Part shown: positions 8,183-16,947 of the stretch, one piece after another | Position numbering within the stretch: position 1 is the first letter of the stretch | How the letters are laid out: each line of letters opens with the position of its first letter | NCBI GenBank assembly: GCA_963807385.1 | Contig: CAWEBQ010000003.1 | Span: 558,001-622,000 of the forward strand | Length of the DNA stretch: 64,000 nucleotides | Direction of reading: 5' to 3' | Source of the DNA: JBDTSW01 sp963807385 | GTDB lineage: Bacteria > Actinomycetota > Thermoleophilia > Solirubrobacterales > 70-9 | The notes under the pieces: model-generated | What the model was told of the DNA's origin: nothing | Databases searched by the model: none | What the model saw: the letters and a program-made list of their open reading frames with translations, nothing else | Program-made: the position numbers and the translations under genes

Positions 8183-9411
8183 CCACCACCACCGAGGCCG
8201 CCGCCAACGGAGGCGGGGCGCCCGCCAGCGAGGTGCCAGGCACCGCCGGCGAGCTCACGCGGAAACAGGCGGAACTGCAACAGCGGGCGCGCGACTTCGT
8301 CGATTCCGAGCTGATCCCGCTCGAGGAGGAGGCCGAGCGGCTCCACGGCCGGCTCCCGCAGGAGCGGATCGACCGGATCAAGGCCGCCGCGATCGCGGCC
8401 AATCTCAACGGCGGCCTGCACTCCCCCGAGTACGGCGGCCAGGGCTGGACGCGGACCGAGTGGTCCCTCGTGGAGGAGCAGTTCGGCCGCTCCACCAACG
8501 GGATCTACTGGCACATCCCGAACGCCTACAACGTCTGGGACCACGCCACGCCGGAGCAGCGCGAGCACTACCTGCGCCCGGCGATAGCGGGAAACCTGAA
8601 GGACGCCTACGCCGTCACCGAACGTGACGCCGGCTCGGATCCGTCGCGGATCACGTCCACGGCCCGGCGCACGGACGCCGGGTTTCTCATCGACGGCGAG
8701 AAGTGGTTCGTCACCTCGGGCGACGTGGCGCAGGTGCTGATCGTGATGGCCAACGTCATCGACGGCGCCGAGAGGCTGCCGACGCTGTTCGCCGTCCCCT
8801 CCGACGCCGCCGGAGTCAAGTACATCGACGACCCCGGCTTCACGCACAGCTATCCGGAGGGCCACCCCACCATCACCTTCACCGACGTGGAGGTCCCCGA
8901 GGACGCCGTGATCGGCGGCATCGGCGCGGGCAACGAGATGCAGCGGATGTGGTTCACCGAGGAACGCCTTGCGATCGCCGCCCGCGGCGTCGGCGCGATG
9001 TGGCGCCTGCTCGACGAGACCGTGGACTGGGCCACCGGCCGCGAACAGGGCGGCGGCCGGATCTACGACTACCAGGGCGTGTCGTTCCCGCTAGCCGACT
9101 CCGCCGCTGACGCCGCCGCCGGCCGGCTGCTGATGCTGAACGTCGCCGCCCTCGCCGACGCCGGGGCGGACCCGAAGATCGTCCACCACAAGGCGTCAAT
9201 GGCGAAGCTGTTCGTCAGCGAAGCCGCGTGGCGCTGCGCCGACCGTTGCGTCCAGGCCTTCGGCGGCCGGGGCTACATGCGTTCCAACGTCGCCGAGCGG
9301 CTACTGCGCGAGGTGCGCGTGGATCGGATCTGGGAGGGCACCTCGGAGATCCAGCGGCTGATCGTCGCCCGTGGCCTCGAGCGCCGCGGCGTCGAGGCGA
9401 TCCTCCACTAA
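8179..9411 (+). CDS. Acyl-CoA dehydrogenase
   Basis: 410-residue FAD enzyme that introduces an alpha,beta double bond into an acyl-CoA. Visible family marks: AVTERDAGSDPS (FAD/substrate loop), GEKWFVTSG and the C-terminal helix AFGGRGYMRSN followed by WEGTSEIQR at 385-393. Glu386 occupies the place of the medium-chain-type catalytic base. An N-terminal extension of about 25 low-complexity residues precedes the fold. Translationally coupled to the 110-aa gene and followed 22 bases later by a CoA ligase, so a ligase/dehydrogenase pair acting on one acid is likely. Substrate is not deducible. Confidence 0.9.
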   Translation: MTTTTEAAANGGGAPASEVPGTAGELTRKQAELQQRARDFVDSELIPLEEEAERLHGRLPQERIDRIKAAAIAANLNGGLHSPEYGGQGWTRTEWSLVEEQFGRSTNGIYWHIPNAYNVWDHATPEQREHYLRPAIAGNLKDAYAVTERDAGSDPSRITSTARRTDAGFLIDGEKWFVTSGDVAQVLIVMANVIDGAERLPTLFAVPSDAAGVKYIDDPGFTHSYPEGHPTITFTDVEVPEDAVIGGIGAGNEMQRMWFTEERLAIAARGVGAMWRLLDETVDWATGREQGGGRIYDYQGVSFPLADSAADAAAGRLLMLNVAALADAGADPKIVHHKASMAKLFVSEAAWRCADRCVQAFGGRGYMRSNVAERLLREVRVDRIWEGTSEIQRLIVARGLERRGVEAILH

Positions 9412-9433
9412 CGGAACGACACGGGGAAAGATC

Positions 9434-11506
9434 TTGGATCTGAGGCCGCTTCTCGAGCCCGCGTCGATCGCCGTCGTGGGCGCTAACGACCGCACGGGCT
9501 CGTACGGCGACCTGGCGGTCCGCAACCTGGCGGACGCCGGCTTCAGCGGCGACGTCTGGGGTATCAACCCGAAGCGCAGCGAGGTGCACGGCCTCGAGTG
9601 CGTTCCCCGCCTAACCGACCTCCCGCGCCCCGTCGACGCGGTGGTTATCGCGATTCCGGCGCCGGCTGTGAGCGGCGCGCTCCAGGACGCGATCGAGCGT
9701 GGCTGCGGGGGCGCAATCGTGCTGTCCGCGGGTTTCGGCGAGCTCGAGGCGGGGCGCGGGCTCGAGCGCGAGCTGACCGCCATCGCCCGCCGTGGCGGCC
9801 TGCCCATCTGCGGTCCCAACGGCAACGGGGTCGCGGCGATCGCCCGCGGGGCGCCGATGTGGGGCGACGCCATCGGCGGCGTGCCCGTTGGCCCTGTGGC
9901 GATGGTCTCTCAGAGCGGAAACGTCGCCGTCAACGCATTGAACTCCCGGCGTGGGATCGGCTGGCACACCCTCGTCTCGACCGGAAACCAGGCGGTCTGC
10001 GACGCCAGCGACTGGCTCGAGGCCGTTGCCGAACTCGACGGCGTGCGATCGGTAGCGCTGTTCTGCGAGTCGGACGGGGACGGCGCCAAGCTCGCCACGG
10101 CGCTCGCGATTGCCGCCTCCTACGACGTCCGCGTGGCGGTGCTCAAGGTCGGTTCCTCGGCGGCGGGCGCGAAGGCTGCCGCGGCCCATACTGGCGCCCT
10201 GGCAGGCGACCAGCGGGTCTTTCGAGCGCTGGTGGAGGAGGCCGGCGCCTCCTGGGCCGAGGACCCCCACGAGCTGCTGGAGCTGGCCCGGGTGCTGGCG
10301 GCGCCGGCCGCTCGGCCCAGCGGCCACGGCGGCGCGGCGATCCTCACCTGCTCCGGCGGAGACTCGGGTATCGCCGCCGACCAGGCCGAACACATGGGGG
10401 TCGAGCTTCCCCGGTTCACCGAGGCCACCACCGCACGGCTCGACGAGTTGCTGCCCCCGACCGCCACGGTGGGTAACCCGCTGGACTGGACCGCGACGAT
10501 CTGGGACGAGACGGACCGGCTCGCTGAGATCGTCGCCACGGTCGGCTCCGACCCCGGCATCGACCAGCTCCTGCTGCTCTTCGACCAGCCGCGCGAGCTA
10601 CCCGGGGCCTCCGCGGCCTCATGGGACGGGGTGCGGGAGGCGCTCGCGTCCGGGGCGATGCGTACCGACGCCGGGACGATCCTGGCCTCGACCCTGCCCG
10701 ACCTGATCGACGAGCACAAGGCGCTAGCACTCGCGGAGCGGGGGGCGCCGTTCGTCGCCGGGCTGAGAACCGCCCTCCTCTGCGCCGGCGCGCTTCGGGC
10801 CGAGGCCGGGGACCCGGCGCGGTTGCGGGAGATCGCCGAGGCGGCACTCCGGGCCCGGGGCCGGCCGCTCTCCGGCAACGGCTGGGTCGGCGAGGCGGAG
10901 GCGAAGGCGCTGCTGCGCGATGCTGGGGTGCGCGTCCCCGACGGTCGGATCGCCCGCGACGCCGGTGACGCGCTCGCCACCGCCGCGGAGGTCGGCTGGC
11001 CGGTCGCGCTGAAGCTCTCGGGCCCGGGCGTCCAGCACAAGAGCGAGCTCGGCGCGATCGTCCTCGGGGTCAATGATGAGAGCGAGCTCCGTAGTGCCTA
11101 CGCGCACCTTCGTGGCCTCCCGGCGGCCGAGGGGGCCGACGTCCTGGTCGAGCAGATGTTTCCGTCAGGCGTGGAGTTGCTGGTCGCGGCCCGGGCCGAC
11201 GGGGTCGTGCCGGCGCTCGTGATCGCGCTCGGCGGAATCTGGACCGAGACCCTGGACGACGTCGCCGTCGTCCCGCTGCCCGCGTCGGCCGAGCGGGTCG
11301 AACGCGCGCTGCGCTCGCTCCGTGGCGCTCCACTGCTGACCGGCGCGCGGGGCGCCGAGTCCGTTGACGTCGGCGCGTTGGCGAGCCTCGGCGCGGCATG
11401 CGGCCACCTGCTGCTGGAGCGCGGCCTCGGCCTGCTCGAGCTGAACCCCGTGGTGGCCCGCCCCGACGGCGCGGTCGCCCTCGACGCCCTCGTCCGCCAG
11501 GTCTGA
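9434..11506 (+). CDS. NDP-forming acyl-CoA synthetase (acetate-CoA ligase, ADP-forming family)
   Basis: 690 residues from a TTG at 9434 preceded by GGGGAAAG; an in-frame ATG at 9371 lies inside the upstream gene and is less likely. Order of domains: N-terminal CoA-binding Rossmann fold (ASIAVVGANDRTGSYG), the two succinyl-CoA-ligase-like domains with CGPNGNG and SQSGNVAVN, a conserved His in AAAHTGALAGDQRVF, and a C-terminal ATP-grasp domain (from about 490; ALKLSGPGVQHKSELGAI). This fused architecture is shared by ADP-forming acetyl-CoA synthetases, feruloyl/pimeloyl-CoA ligase-like proteins and the DMSP-CoA ligase DddX. It probably activates a carboxylic acid for the adjacent dehydrogenase. 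Confidence 0.85.
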   Translation: MDLRPLLEPASIAVVGANDRTGSYGDLAVRNLADAGFSGDVWGINPKRSEVHGLECVPRLTDLPRPVDAVVIAIPAPAVSGALQDAIERGCGGAIVLSAGFGELEAGRGLERELTAIARRGGLPICGPNGNGVAAIARGAPMWGDAIGGVPVGPVAMVSQSGNVAVNALNSRRGIGWHTLVSTGNQAVCDASDWLEAVAELDGVRSVALFCESDGDGAKLATALAIAASYDVRVAVLKVGSSAAGAKAAAAHTGALAGDQRVFRALVEEAGASWAEDPHELLELARVLAAPAARPSGHGGAAILTCSGGDSGIAADQAEHMGVELPRFTEATTARLDELLPPTATVGNPLDWTATIWDETDRLAEIVATVGSDPGIDQLLLLFDQPRELPGASAASWDGVREALASGAMRTDAGTILASTLPDLIDEHKALALAERGAPFVAGLRTALLCAGALRAEAGDPARLREIAEAALRARGRPLSGNGWVGEAEAKALLRDAGVRVPDGRIARDAGDALATAAEVGWPVALKLSGPGVQHKSELGAIVLGVNDESELRSAYAHLRGLPAAEGADVLVEQMFPSGVELLVAARADGVVPALVIALGGIWTETLDDVAVVPLPASAERVERALRSLRGAPLLTGARGAESVDVGALASLGAACGHLLLERGLGLLELNPVVARPDGAVALDALVRQV

Positions 11507-11611
11507 CCCAACCCCCCGCCCCGTTCGTTGTCGCCTGAACGGCGCTATGGGTCGCTCAGTCGACAATCGACCGGGGGACCGGGGGGCGCTGGGGGGCGGT
11601 ATTTGCTGCGC

Positions 11612-11629
11612 CTTGACTTTGTAGTCAAG
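11612..11629. promoter_or_regulatory. Operator-like palindrome CTTGACT-TTGT-AGTCAAG
   Basis: A perfect 7-bp inverted repeat with TTGT spacer lies 52 bases upstream of the 11682 gene, in a 175-base spacer (11507-11681) that otherwise holds only G-rich sequence. TTGTAG (11619-11624), an 18-base gap and TAGGAT (11643-11648) make a plausible promoter, so the palindrome covers the -35 region. It is almost identical to the site at 7813-7828, implying common regulation. Confidence 0.65.
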
Positions 11630-11681
11630 CGTACGTTCATGGTAGGATCTGCCCTTCGCCGCCGCCTACCGGAGAGATCCC

Positions 11682-13400
11682 ATGCCCGAGACCACGCCCG
11701 CACTGGACGCCACCACGCCGGAGCCCACGACCGTGAGCCACACGGGGCCCGGCGCCAACGGCGCCAGGCCCCGCCCCCGGCGCGACTTCGACGCGATCGT
11801 GGTCGGCGGCGGGCACAACGGACTCACCACTGGCGCCTACCTCGCCAGGGCGGGCCTCAGCGTGTGCGTGCTAGAGCGGCGCGACATCCTCGGCGGCGCC
11901 TGCGTGACGGAGGAGGTCTTCCCCGGCGCCCGCATCTCGCGTGCCTCCTATGTGGTCTCGATGCTCCAGCCCCGAATCGTCGAGGATCTGCGCCTCCGCG
12001 ACTACGGCTACCGCGCCGTTCCGCTCGACCCGGCTTACGCCGCGCTGACCCCCGACGGCCCCATCTTCTTCTTCAACGACACCGCCAGGACCCAGGCGTC
12101 GATCGCCCCGTTCTCCAGAGCCGACGCCGCGGCCTACGCCGGCTTCGAGGAGCTGCTGGTGAAGGCCGGCGACTTTCTCCGGCCGATGCTGATGCGGGAG
12201 CCGCCGGCGCTCGGCTCGAAGAAGCCCGGCGACCTGCTCTCACTGCTGCGAGAGGGCGCCCGCGCCTCCGGCCTGGGCCGCCGTGACGTCCACGACCTGG
12301 TCCGGATCTTCACGATGTCGGTCGGCGACCTGCTCGACGACTGGTTCGAGACCGACGGCCTCAAGGGCTCGATCGCCTCGACGGGCGTGGTCGGCGTCTG
12401 GGCGGGGCCCCGCACGCCCGGCACCGCCTACAACCTTCTCCATCACGCGCTCGGCGAGCTCGACGGCGTCCCCGGCGCCTGGGGGCAGGTGATCGGCGGC
12501 ATGGGCGCGATCTCCACCGCGATCGCGCGCTCGGCCGAGGCCTCCGGCGCGGTGATCCGCACCGGCGCCGAGGTCGCGCGCATCGACGTTCGGGATGGGC
12601 GCACGGTCGGCGTGACCCTGGCGGACGGCGAGGAACTCCGCGCGCCGATCGTCGCCTCCGGCGCGCACCCGAAGACCACCGTCCTCGACCTGGTCGGCGG
12701 CGACGAGTTCCCCGACGATGTCGCGCAGGACATGCGCCGCTACCGCACCCGCGGTGGCTCCGTCAAGGTGAACATGGTGCTATCGGAGAAGCCGCGCTAC
12801 GAGGGCGCCGACGCTGCGACCGAGGAGCTACTCCACAAGACCGGCGTGAACCTCTGCCCGTCAATCGACTATCTCGAGAGGGCGTGGCAGGACGCGCTGG
12901 CCGGGCGCCCCGCGACGAATCCATACGTCGAGGCCGAGCTGCCGTCGGCGATCGACTCCACGCTCACTGACGATGGCCGCCACGTGATGACCATGTTTAC
13001 CCAGTACGGGCCGCACGACTCGGCGGACTGGGCCGACGGCGACCGCGAACGCTACGGCGACGCCTGCGTCGAGCACCTGGCCCGCTACGCGCCGAACGTG
13101 CCCGACGCGATCGTCGAGCGCGAGGTCCTGGCCCCGCCAGACATCGAGCGGATCTTCGGGCTGCAGGGCGGCTCGATCTTCCAGGGCGAGCAGGGGCTTG
13201 ACCAGATGGCGTTCATGCGCCCGATCCCGGAGCTCGCCCACTACGCCACCCCGGTCCACGGCCTGTATTTGTGCGGCGCCGGCACCCACCCGGGCGGCGG
13301 CGTGATGGCCGCCTCCGGCCACAACGCGGCGAAGCGGATCCTGAAGGACCGCAGGCGCGGCGGGCTGCGCCGGCGGCTGCGGGCACGCGCCGGCGCCTAA
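11682..13400 (+). CDS. FAD-dependent oxidoreductase, PYROXD2/phytoene-desaturase-like
   Basis: 572 residues. After a 30-residue Pro/Thr-rich tail comes the dinucleotide-binding motif IVVGGGHNGLTTGAYLAR (about residues 35-52), then ERRDILGGAC, as in CrtI/amine-oxidase-fold flavoproteins. The C-terminal FAD motif reads GLYLCGAGTHPGGGVMAASG. It belongs to the PYROXD2-like branch, whose reactions are poorly known, rather than to true carotenoid desaturases; no carotenoid genes are nearby. GGAGAG precedes the ATG. A paralogue is at 58257-59876. Probably cytosolic, oxidising an amine or acyl substrate. Confidence 0.8.
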   Translation: MPETTPALDATTPEPTTVSHTGPGANGARPRPRRDFDAIVVGGGHNGLTTGAYLARAGLSVCVLERRDILGGACVTEEVFPGARISRASYVVSMLQPRIVEDLRLRDYGYRAVPLDPAYAALTPDGPIFFFNDTARTQASIAPFSRADAAAYAGFEELLVKAGDFLRPMLMREPPALGSKKPGDLLSLLREGARASGLGRRDVHDLVRIFTMSVGDLLDDWFETDGLKGSIASTGVVGVWAGPRTPGTAYNLLHHALGELDGVPGAWGQVIGGMGAISTAIARSAEASGAVIRTGAEVARIDVRDGRTVGVTLADGEELRAPIVASGAHPKTTVLDLVGGDEFPDDVAQDMRRYRTRGGSVKVNMVLSEKPRYEGADAATEELLHKTGVNLCPSIDYLERAWQDALAGRPATNPYVEAELPSAIDSTLTDDGRHVMTMFTQYGPHDSADWADGDRERYGDACVEHLARYAPNVPDAIVEREVLAPPDIERIFGLQGGSIFQGEQGLDQMAFMRPIPELAHYATPVHGLYLCGAGTHPGGGVMAASGHNAAKRILKDRRRGGLRRRLRARAGA

Positions 13401-13448
13401 GCGCCGTCACACACGAGGCCCGGCGTGCGGGATAACGTGGCGCGCCGG

Positions 13449-14258
13449 ATGGCCGTGAGCTTCGACGCCGACACCGCGCTGCGCCCCGCCGCCGAGGGTG
13501 TCTGGGAGGGCGAGATCGCCGACGGATGGCAGACACCTCGCGGGCCGCTCGGCGGCTACGTGATGGCGATTGTGCTGCGGGGGATGGAGCTCGCGGTCTC
13601 CGACCCCGAACGTCAGGGCCGCTCGGCGACCATGCACTTCCTGCGCGTGCCGGAGGCGGGGCCGGTAACGGTCAGGGCGGTGGTCGAGCGCGCGGGGCGA
13701 TCGCTCAGCTCGGTGAGCGCCCGCCTCGAGCAGGACGGGAAGCTGGTCGGCCTGGCCCTGGGCGCCTACTCGAAGCCGTGGGAGGGGCCGCTGCTCAACG
13801 AGTCACCGATGCCGGAGGTCGATCCGCCCGAGGGCAGGGAGCCCCTGCCCTCCGGCCCTCCCCGGGAGGACGGGCCGCCGCCCTTCATCGGCAAGCTCAC
13901 GATGCAGCAGCGCTTTGGAGAGCACGCGTTCACGGGCTCCAAGCGCGCCGAGGTCGGCGGCTGGCTCGGCCTGCTGGAGGAGCGTGCGCTCGACGCGCCT
14001 GCGGTCGCGCTGCTCGCCGACGCCTGGTTCCCGGCCCCGTGGCCTCGACTCAAGAAGCTAGCCCCCGCACCGACCATCGACCTCACGGTCTACTTCCGCT
14101 CCCCCCTCCCAATCGCTGACACCCTCCTCCTCGGCCGCTTCCGCACCAGGCACATTCGCGACGGCTTCTTCGAGGAGGATGGGGAGATGTGGGCGCCCGA
14201 CGGCACCCTCGTCGCGCAGTCGCGCCAGCTCGGCCTGCTGCTGGGCGCGGAGGCGTAG
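13449..14258 (+). CDS. Acyl-CoA thioesterase-like protein (double hotdog)
   Basis: About 269 residues from the ATG at 13449; a start at 13425 would add eight residues. The pattern GEIADGWQTPRGPLGGYVMAIVLRGME followed by HFLRVPEAGPVTVRAVVERAGRSLSSVSARLEQDG matches the N-terminal hotdog of TesB/YbgC-like thioesterases, with a second hotdog-like half from about residue 165 (TIDLTVYFRSPLP). It would hydrolyse an acyl-CoA. Located 48 bases after the PYROXD2-like gene in the same direction, possibly one transcript. Confidence 0.75.
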   Translation: MAVSFDADTALRPAAEGVWEGEIADGWQTPRGPLGGYVMAIVLRGMELAVSDPERQGRSATMHFLRVPEAGPVTVRAVVERAGRSLSSVSARLEQDGKLVGLALGAYSKPWEGPLLNESPMPEVDPPEGREPLPSGPPREDGPPPFIGKLTMQQRFGEHAFTGSKRAEVGGWLGLLEERALDAPAVALLADAWFPAPWPRLKKLAPAPTIDLTVYFRSPLPIADTLLLGRFRTRHIRDGFFEEDGEMWAPDGTLVAQSRQLGLLLGAEA

Positions 14259-14299
14259 GGCCTCCGGCGCCTCGCCGCGGCTTCAGGCGGACCCGGGTA

Positions 14300-14318
14300 G
14301 CCTGACGATTGATCAGGC
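14300..14318. promoter_or_regulatory. Inverted repeat GCCTGA-N7-TCAGGC
   Basis: Perfect 6-bp arms separated by 7 bases, placed 44 bases upstream of the aldehyde dehydrogenase start in a short spacer. The symmetry and location fit a repressor site; a weak terminator of the thioesterase gene is the alternative, but there is no T-run. Confidence 0.4.
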
Positions 14319-14361
14319 AAGTGGCAGGAACGCCATGCGACCGCAGGAGGAGTGGACCTAG

Positions 14362-15735
14362 ATGAGCAAGTACTCAGTGGTGAACCCGGCAACCGGCGAG
14401 ACGGTCAAGGAGTACCCGCAGATCTCCGACGAGGACCTCGCGGCGGCGATCGCCGCGGCGGAGGGCGCTCACCGCAACTGGGCGCTGAAGACGTCCGTCG
14501 CCGAGCGGGCCGCGATGGTGAAGAAGGTCGCCGAGTTTCACTCCGAGCGGCGCGAGGAGCTGGCGGAGATCGCCGTGCGGGAGATGGGCAAGCCGATGGA
14601 GCAGGCCCTCGGCGAGGTGGACTTCTGCGCCGACATCTACGGCTACTACGCCGACAACGGCGAGGACTTCCTCAAGGACGAGCCGATCGAACTGCTCGCG
14701 GGCGATGGCACCGCGCTCATCCGGCGTACTTCGGTGGGACCCCTGCTGGGGATCATGCCCTGGAACTTTCCCTACTACCAGGTGGCCCGCTTCGCCGGGC
14801 CGAACCTCGTCGTGGGCAACCCGATCCTGCTCAAGCCGGCGCACCAGTGCCCGGAGTCGGCGGAGGCGATCCAGAGGATGCACTCGCGACGCCGGCTTCC
14901 CCGCCGGCGCCTACCAGACCCTTCTCGCCACCAACGACCAGATCGCAGACGGTGATCGAGGACCCGCGGGTCCGTGGCGTCTCGCTGACCGGATCTGAGC
15001 GCGCGGGGGCCGCCGTCGCGGAGATCGCGGGTCGCAACCTGAAGAAGGTCGTGCTCGAGCTCGGTGGATCGGACCCGTTCGTGCTCCTCGGGGCCGAGAG
15101 CCTGGACGAGGCGGTGGAGGCCGCCGTCGCCGGCCGCCTCGACAACACCGGGCAGTCATGCAACGCGGCGAAGCGGTTCATCGTGGCCGACGAGCTCTAC
15201 GACGACTTCCTGGAGAAGTTCACGGCCGCGATGACCGCGGCCGAGCCGTCCGATCCGACGTCAGCGGACGCCGAGATGGGCCCGCTGTCCTCCGCCGACG
15301 CGGCGGAGACGCTCCAGGACCAGCTCGACCGGGCGGTCGCACAGGGTGCCGACGGTCGCGGCCGGTGGAGAGAGGAAGGACAACTTCTTTCCGAGCACCG
15401 TTCTGACCGGCATCACCCAGGAAAACGACGCCTACCGGGAGGAGTTCTTCGGCCCGGTGGCGAGCGTGTACCGGGTCTCCTCCGAGGAGGAGGCGATCGA
15501 GGTGGCCAACGACACACCGTTCGGGCTCGGCTCGTACGTCTTCACCGACGATCCCGAGCAGGCGCAGCGGGTTGCCGACGGCCTCGACACCGGGATGGTC
15601 TACGTCAACGGCGTGGGCCTCGACGGAGCCGAGCTGCCGTTCGGCGGCGTCAAGCGTTCCGGCTTCGGCCGGGAGCTCGGCAAGTACGGCATCGAGGAGT
15701 TCGTCAACAAGAAGCTGATCCGCGTGGTCAAGTAG
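14362..15735 (+). pseudogene. Succinate-semialdehyde-dehydrogenase-like gene with three +1 frameshifts
   Basis: The ATG follows AGGAGGAG. Frame 1 carries residues 1-173 (VVNPATGETVKEYP, GIMPWNFPYYQV); near 14884-14887 the reading moves to frame 2 (DAGFPAGAYQTLLATNDQIAD), near 14951 to frame 3 (VIEDPRVRGVSLTGSERAG, catalytic Glu in LELGGSDPF, nucleophile Cys in NTGQSCNAAKRF), and near 15351 back to frame 1 (TVAAGGERKDNFFPST to the end). Each step equals one extra base; deleting three gives 456 residues, the usual length for this subfamily. All active-site residues survive, so decay is recent or the insertions are errors. Expected reaction: succinate semialdehyde to succinate, downstream of GABA. 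Confidence 0.85.
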
Positions 15736-15750
15736 GTCGCGGGCGCGTGA

Positions 15751-16947
15751 CTAGTGGGCGCCCTGCTGCGCGCCCGCCGCGGTCGCCCCCGCGCCATCGG
15801 ACCCGGGAGCTCCGTCGGCCACGAGGGGCTCGATGCCCAGCGCCTGGTCGGGCGAGACGTACTCCATCCCCACCCCCTCGGCCACGGCCGGATGCGTGAC
15901 CATGCCGTGGGCGACGTTGACTCCGAGCTTCAGGCCGGGGTCGCGACGCGAGGCCTCGACGATGCCGCCGTCGGCCAGGGCGAGGACGAAGGGGAGCGTC
16001 GCGTTGGTGAGCGCGTAGGTCGAGGTGATCGGAACCGCCCCCGGCATGTTGGCCACGCAGTAGTGGATGATCCCGTCCACCTCATAGGTGGGATCTGAGT
16101 GTGTGGTGGCCTTCGAGGTCTCAAAGCACCCGCCCTGGTCGATAGCCACGTCAACCAGCACCGCGCTGGGCTTCATCAGCCCGAGCTGATCGCGCGTGAT
16201 CACGTGGGGTGCCTTGGCTCCATGGACCAGCACGCCACCGATCACGAGGTCGATGTCCGGGAGCCGCTCCTCGATCGAGAGGGTCGAGCTGAACACGGTC
16301 GATGCCCGCCCCCCGAAGGCGATGTCAAGCTCGCGGAGCTTGTCGATCGAGACGTCGTAGACGAAGACGTCGGCCTCCATCCCGATCGCGATGAACGCGG
16401 CGTTCATCCCCACCGCGCCGCCGCCGATCACCATCACGTTGGCCGGCGCCACGCCGGGGACACCACCGAGCAGGATCCCGCGACCACCCAGCGGCTTCTC
16501 GAGCATGAACGCTCCCGCCTGGGTCGCAATCTTGCCGGCGATCTCGCTCATCGGGGCCAGCAGCGGGAGCCTGCCCTCGCTGTCCTCGATCGTCTCGTAG
16601 GCCACGCAGATCGCCTTGGTCTCGGCGAGGCCCTTCGTCAGCTCGGGGTCCGGCGCGAGGTGCAGGTAGGTGAACAGCGTGGTCTCCGCGCGAAGCATCG
16701 CGACCTCGGACGCCTGCGGCTCCTTGACCTTCAGGACCATCTCCGCCTCGCCCCAAACGTCCTCGGCGCCGGGCACGATCCGCGCGCCCTGAGCTTCGTA
16801 ATCCGCGTCGGTGACGGCGCTGCCCTCACCGGCGCCCTTCTGCACCAGCACCTCGTGGCCGCGGTCGGCCAGCTCGCGTGCCCCGATCGGCGTCAGTGCG
16901 ACCCGGTACTCGTCGGCCTTGATCTCGGTCGGGACTCCAACCTTCAC
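15751..16947 (-). CDS. ald: Alanine dehydrogenase
   Basis: 398 residues. GTG start at 16947-16945 (VKVGVPTEIKADEYRVALTP) overlapping the upstream stop as GTGA; an open frame extends further upstream but is out of register with the family. Shows the substrate-binding N-terminal domain, the catalytic His region (FTYLHLAPDPEL), the NAD fold VMVIGGGAVGMNAA and DVAIDQGGCFETS. Usual length is about 371, so the Ala/Gly-rich C-terminal tail of about 27 residues is extra. It interconverts alanine and pyruvate plus ammonia with NAD. Last in an operon headed by an aminotransferase, it would return pyruvate for transamination. Confidence 0.93.
   Translation of the reverse strand: MKVGVPTEIKADEYRVALTPIGARELADRGHEVLVQKGAGEGSAVTDADYEAQGARIVPGAEDVWGEAEMVLKVKEPQASEVAMLRAETTLFTYLHLAPDPELTKGLAETKAICVAYETIEDSEGRLPLLAPMSEIAGKIATQAGAFMLEKPLGGRGILLGGVPGVAPANVMVIGGGAVGMNAAFIAIGMEADVFVYDVSIDKLRELDIAFGGRASTVFSSTLSIEERLPDIDLVIGGVLVHGAKAPHVITRDQLGLMKPSAVLVDVAIDQGGCFETSKATTHSDPTYEVDGIIHYCVANMPGAVPITSTYALTNATLPFVLALADGGIVEASRRDPGLKLGVNVAHGMVTHPAVAEGVGMEYVSPDQALGIEPLVADGAPGSDGAGATAAGAQQGAH

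Noticed and set aside
14884..15351. Programmed ribosomal frameshifting in the aldehyde dehydrogenase
   Set aside because: Three separate sites without slippery heptamers or following pseudoknots; insertion error or decay is simpler.
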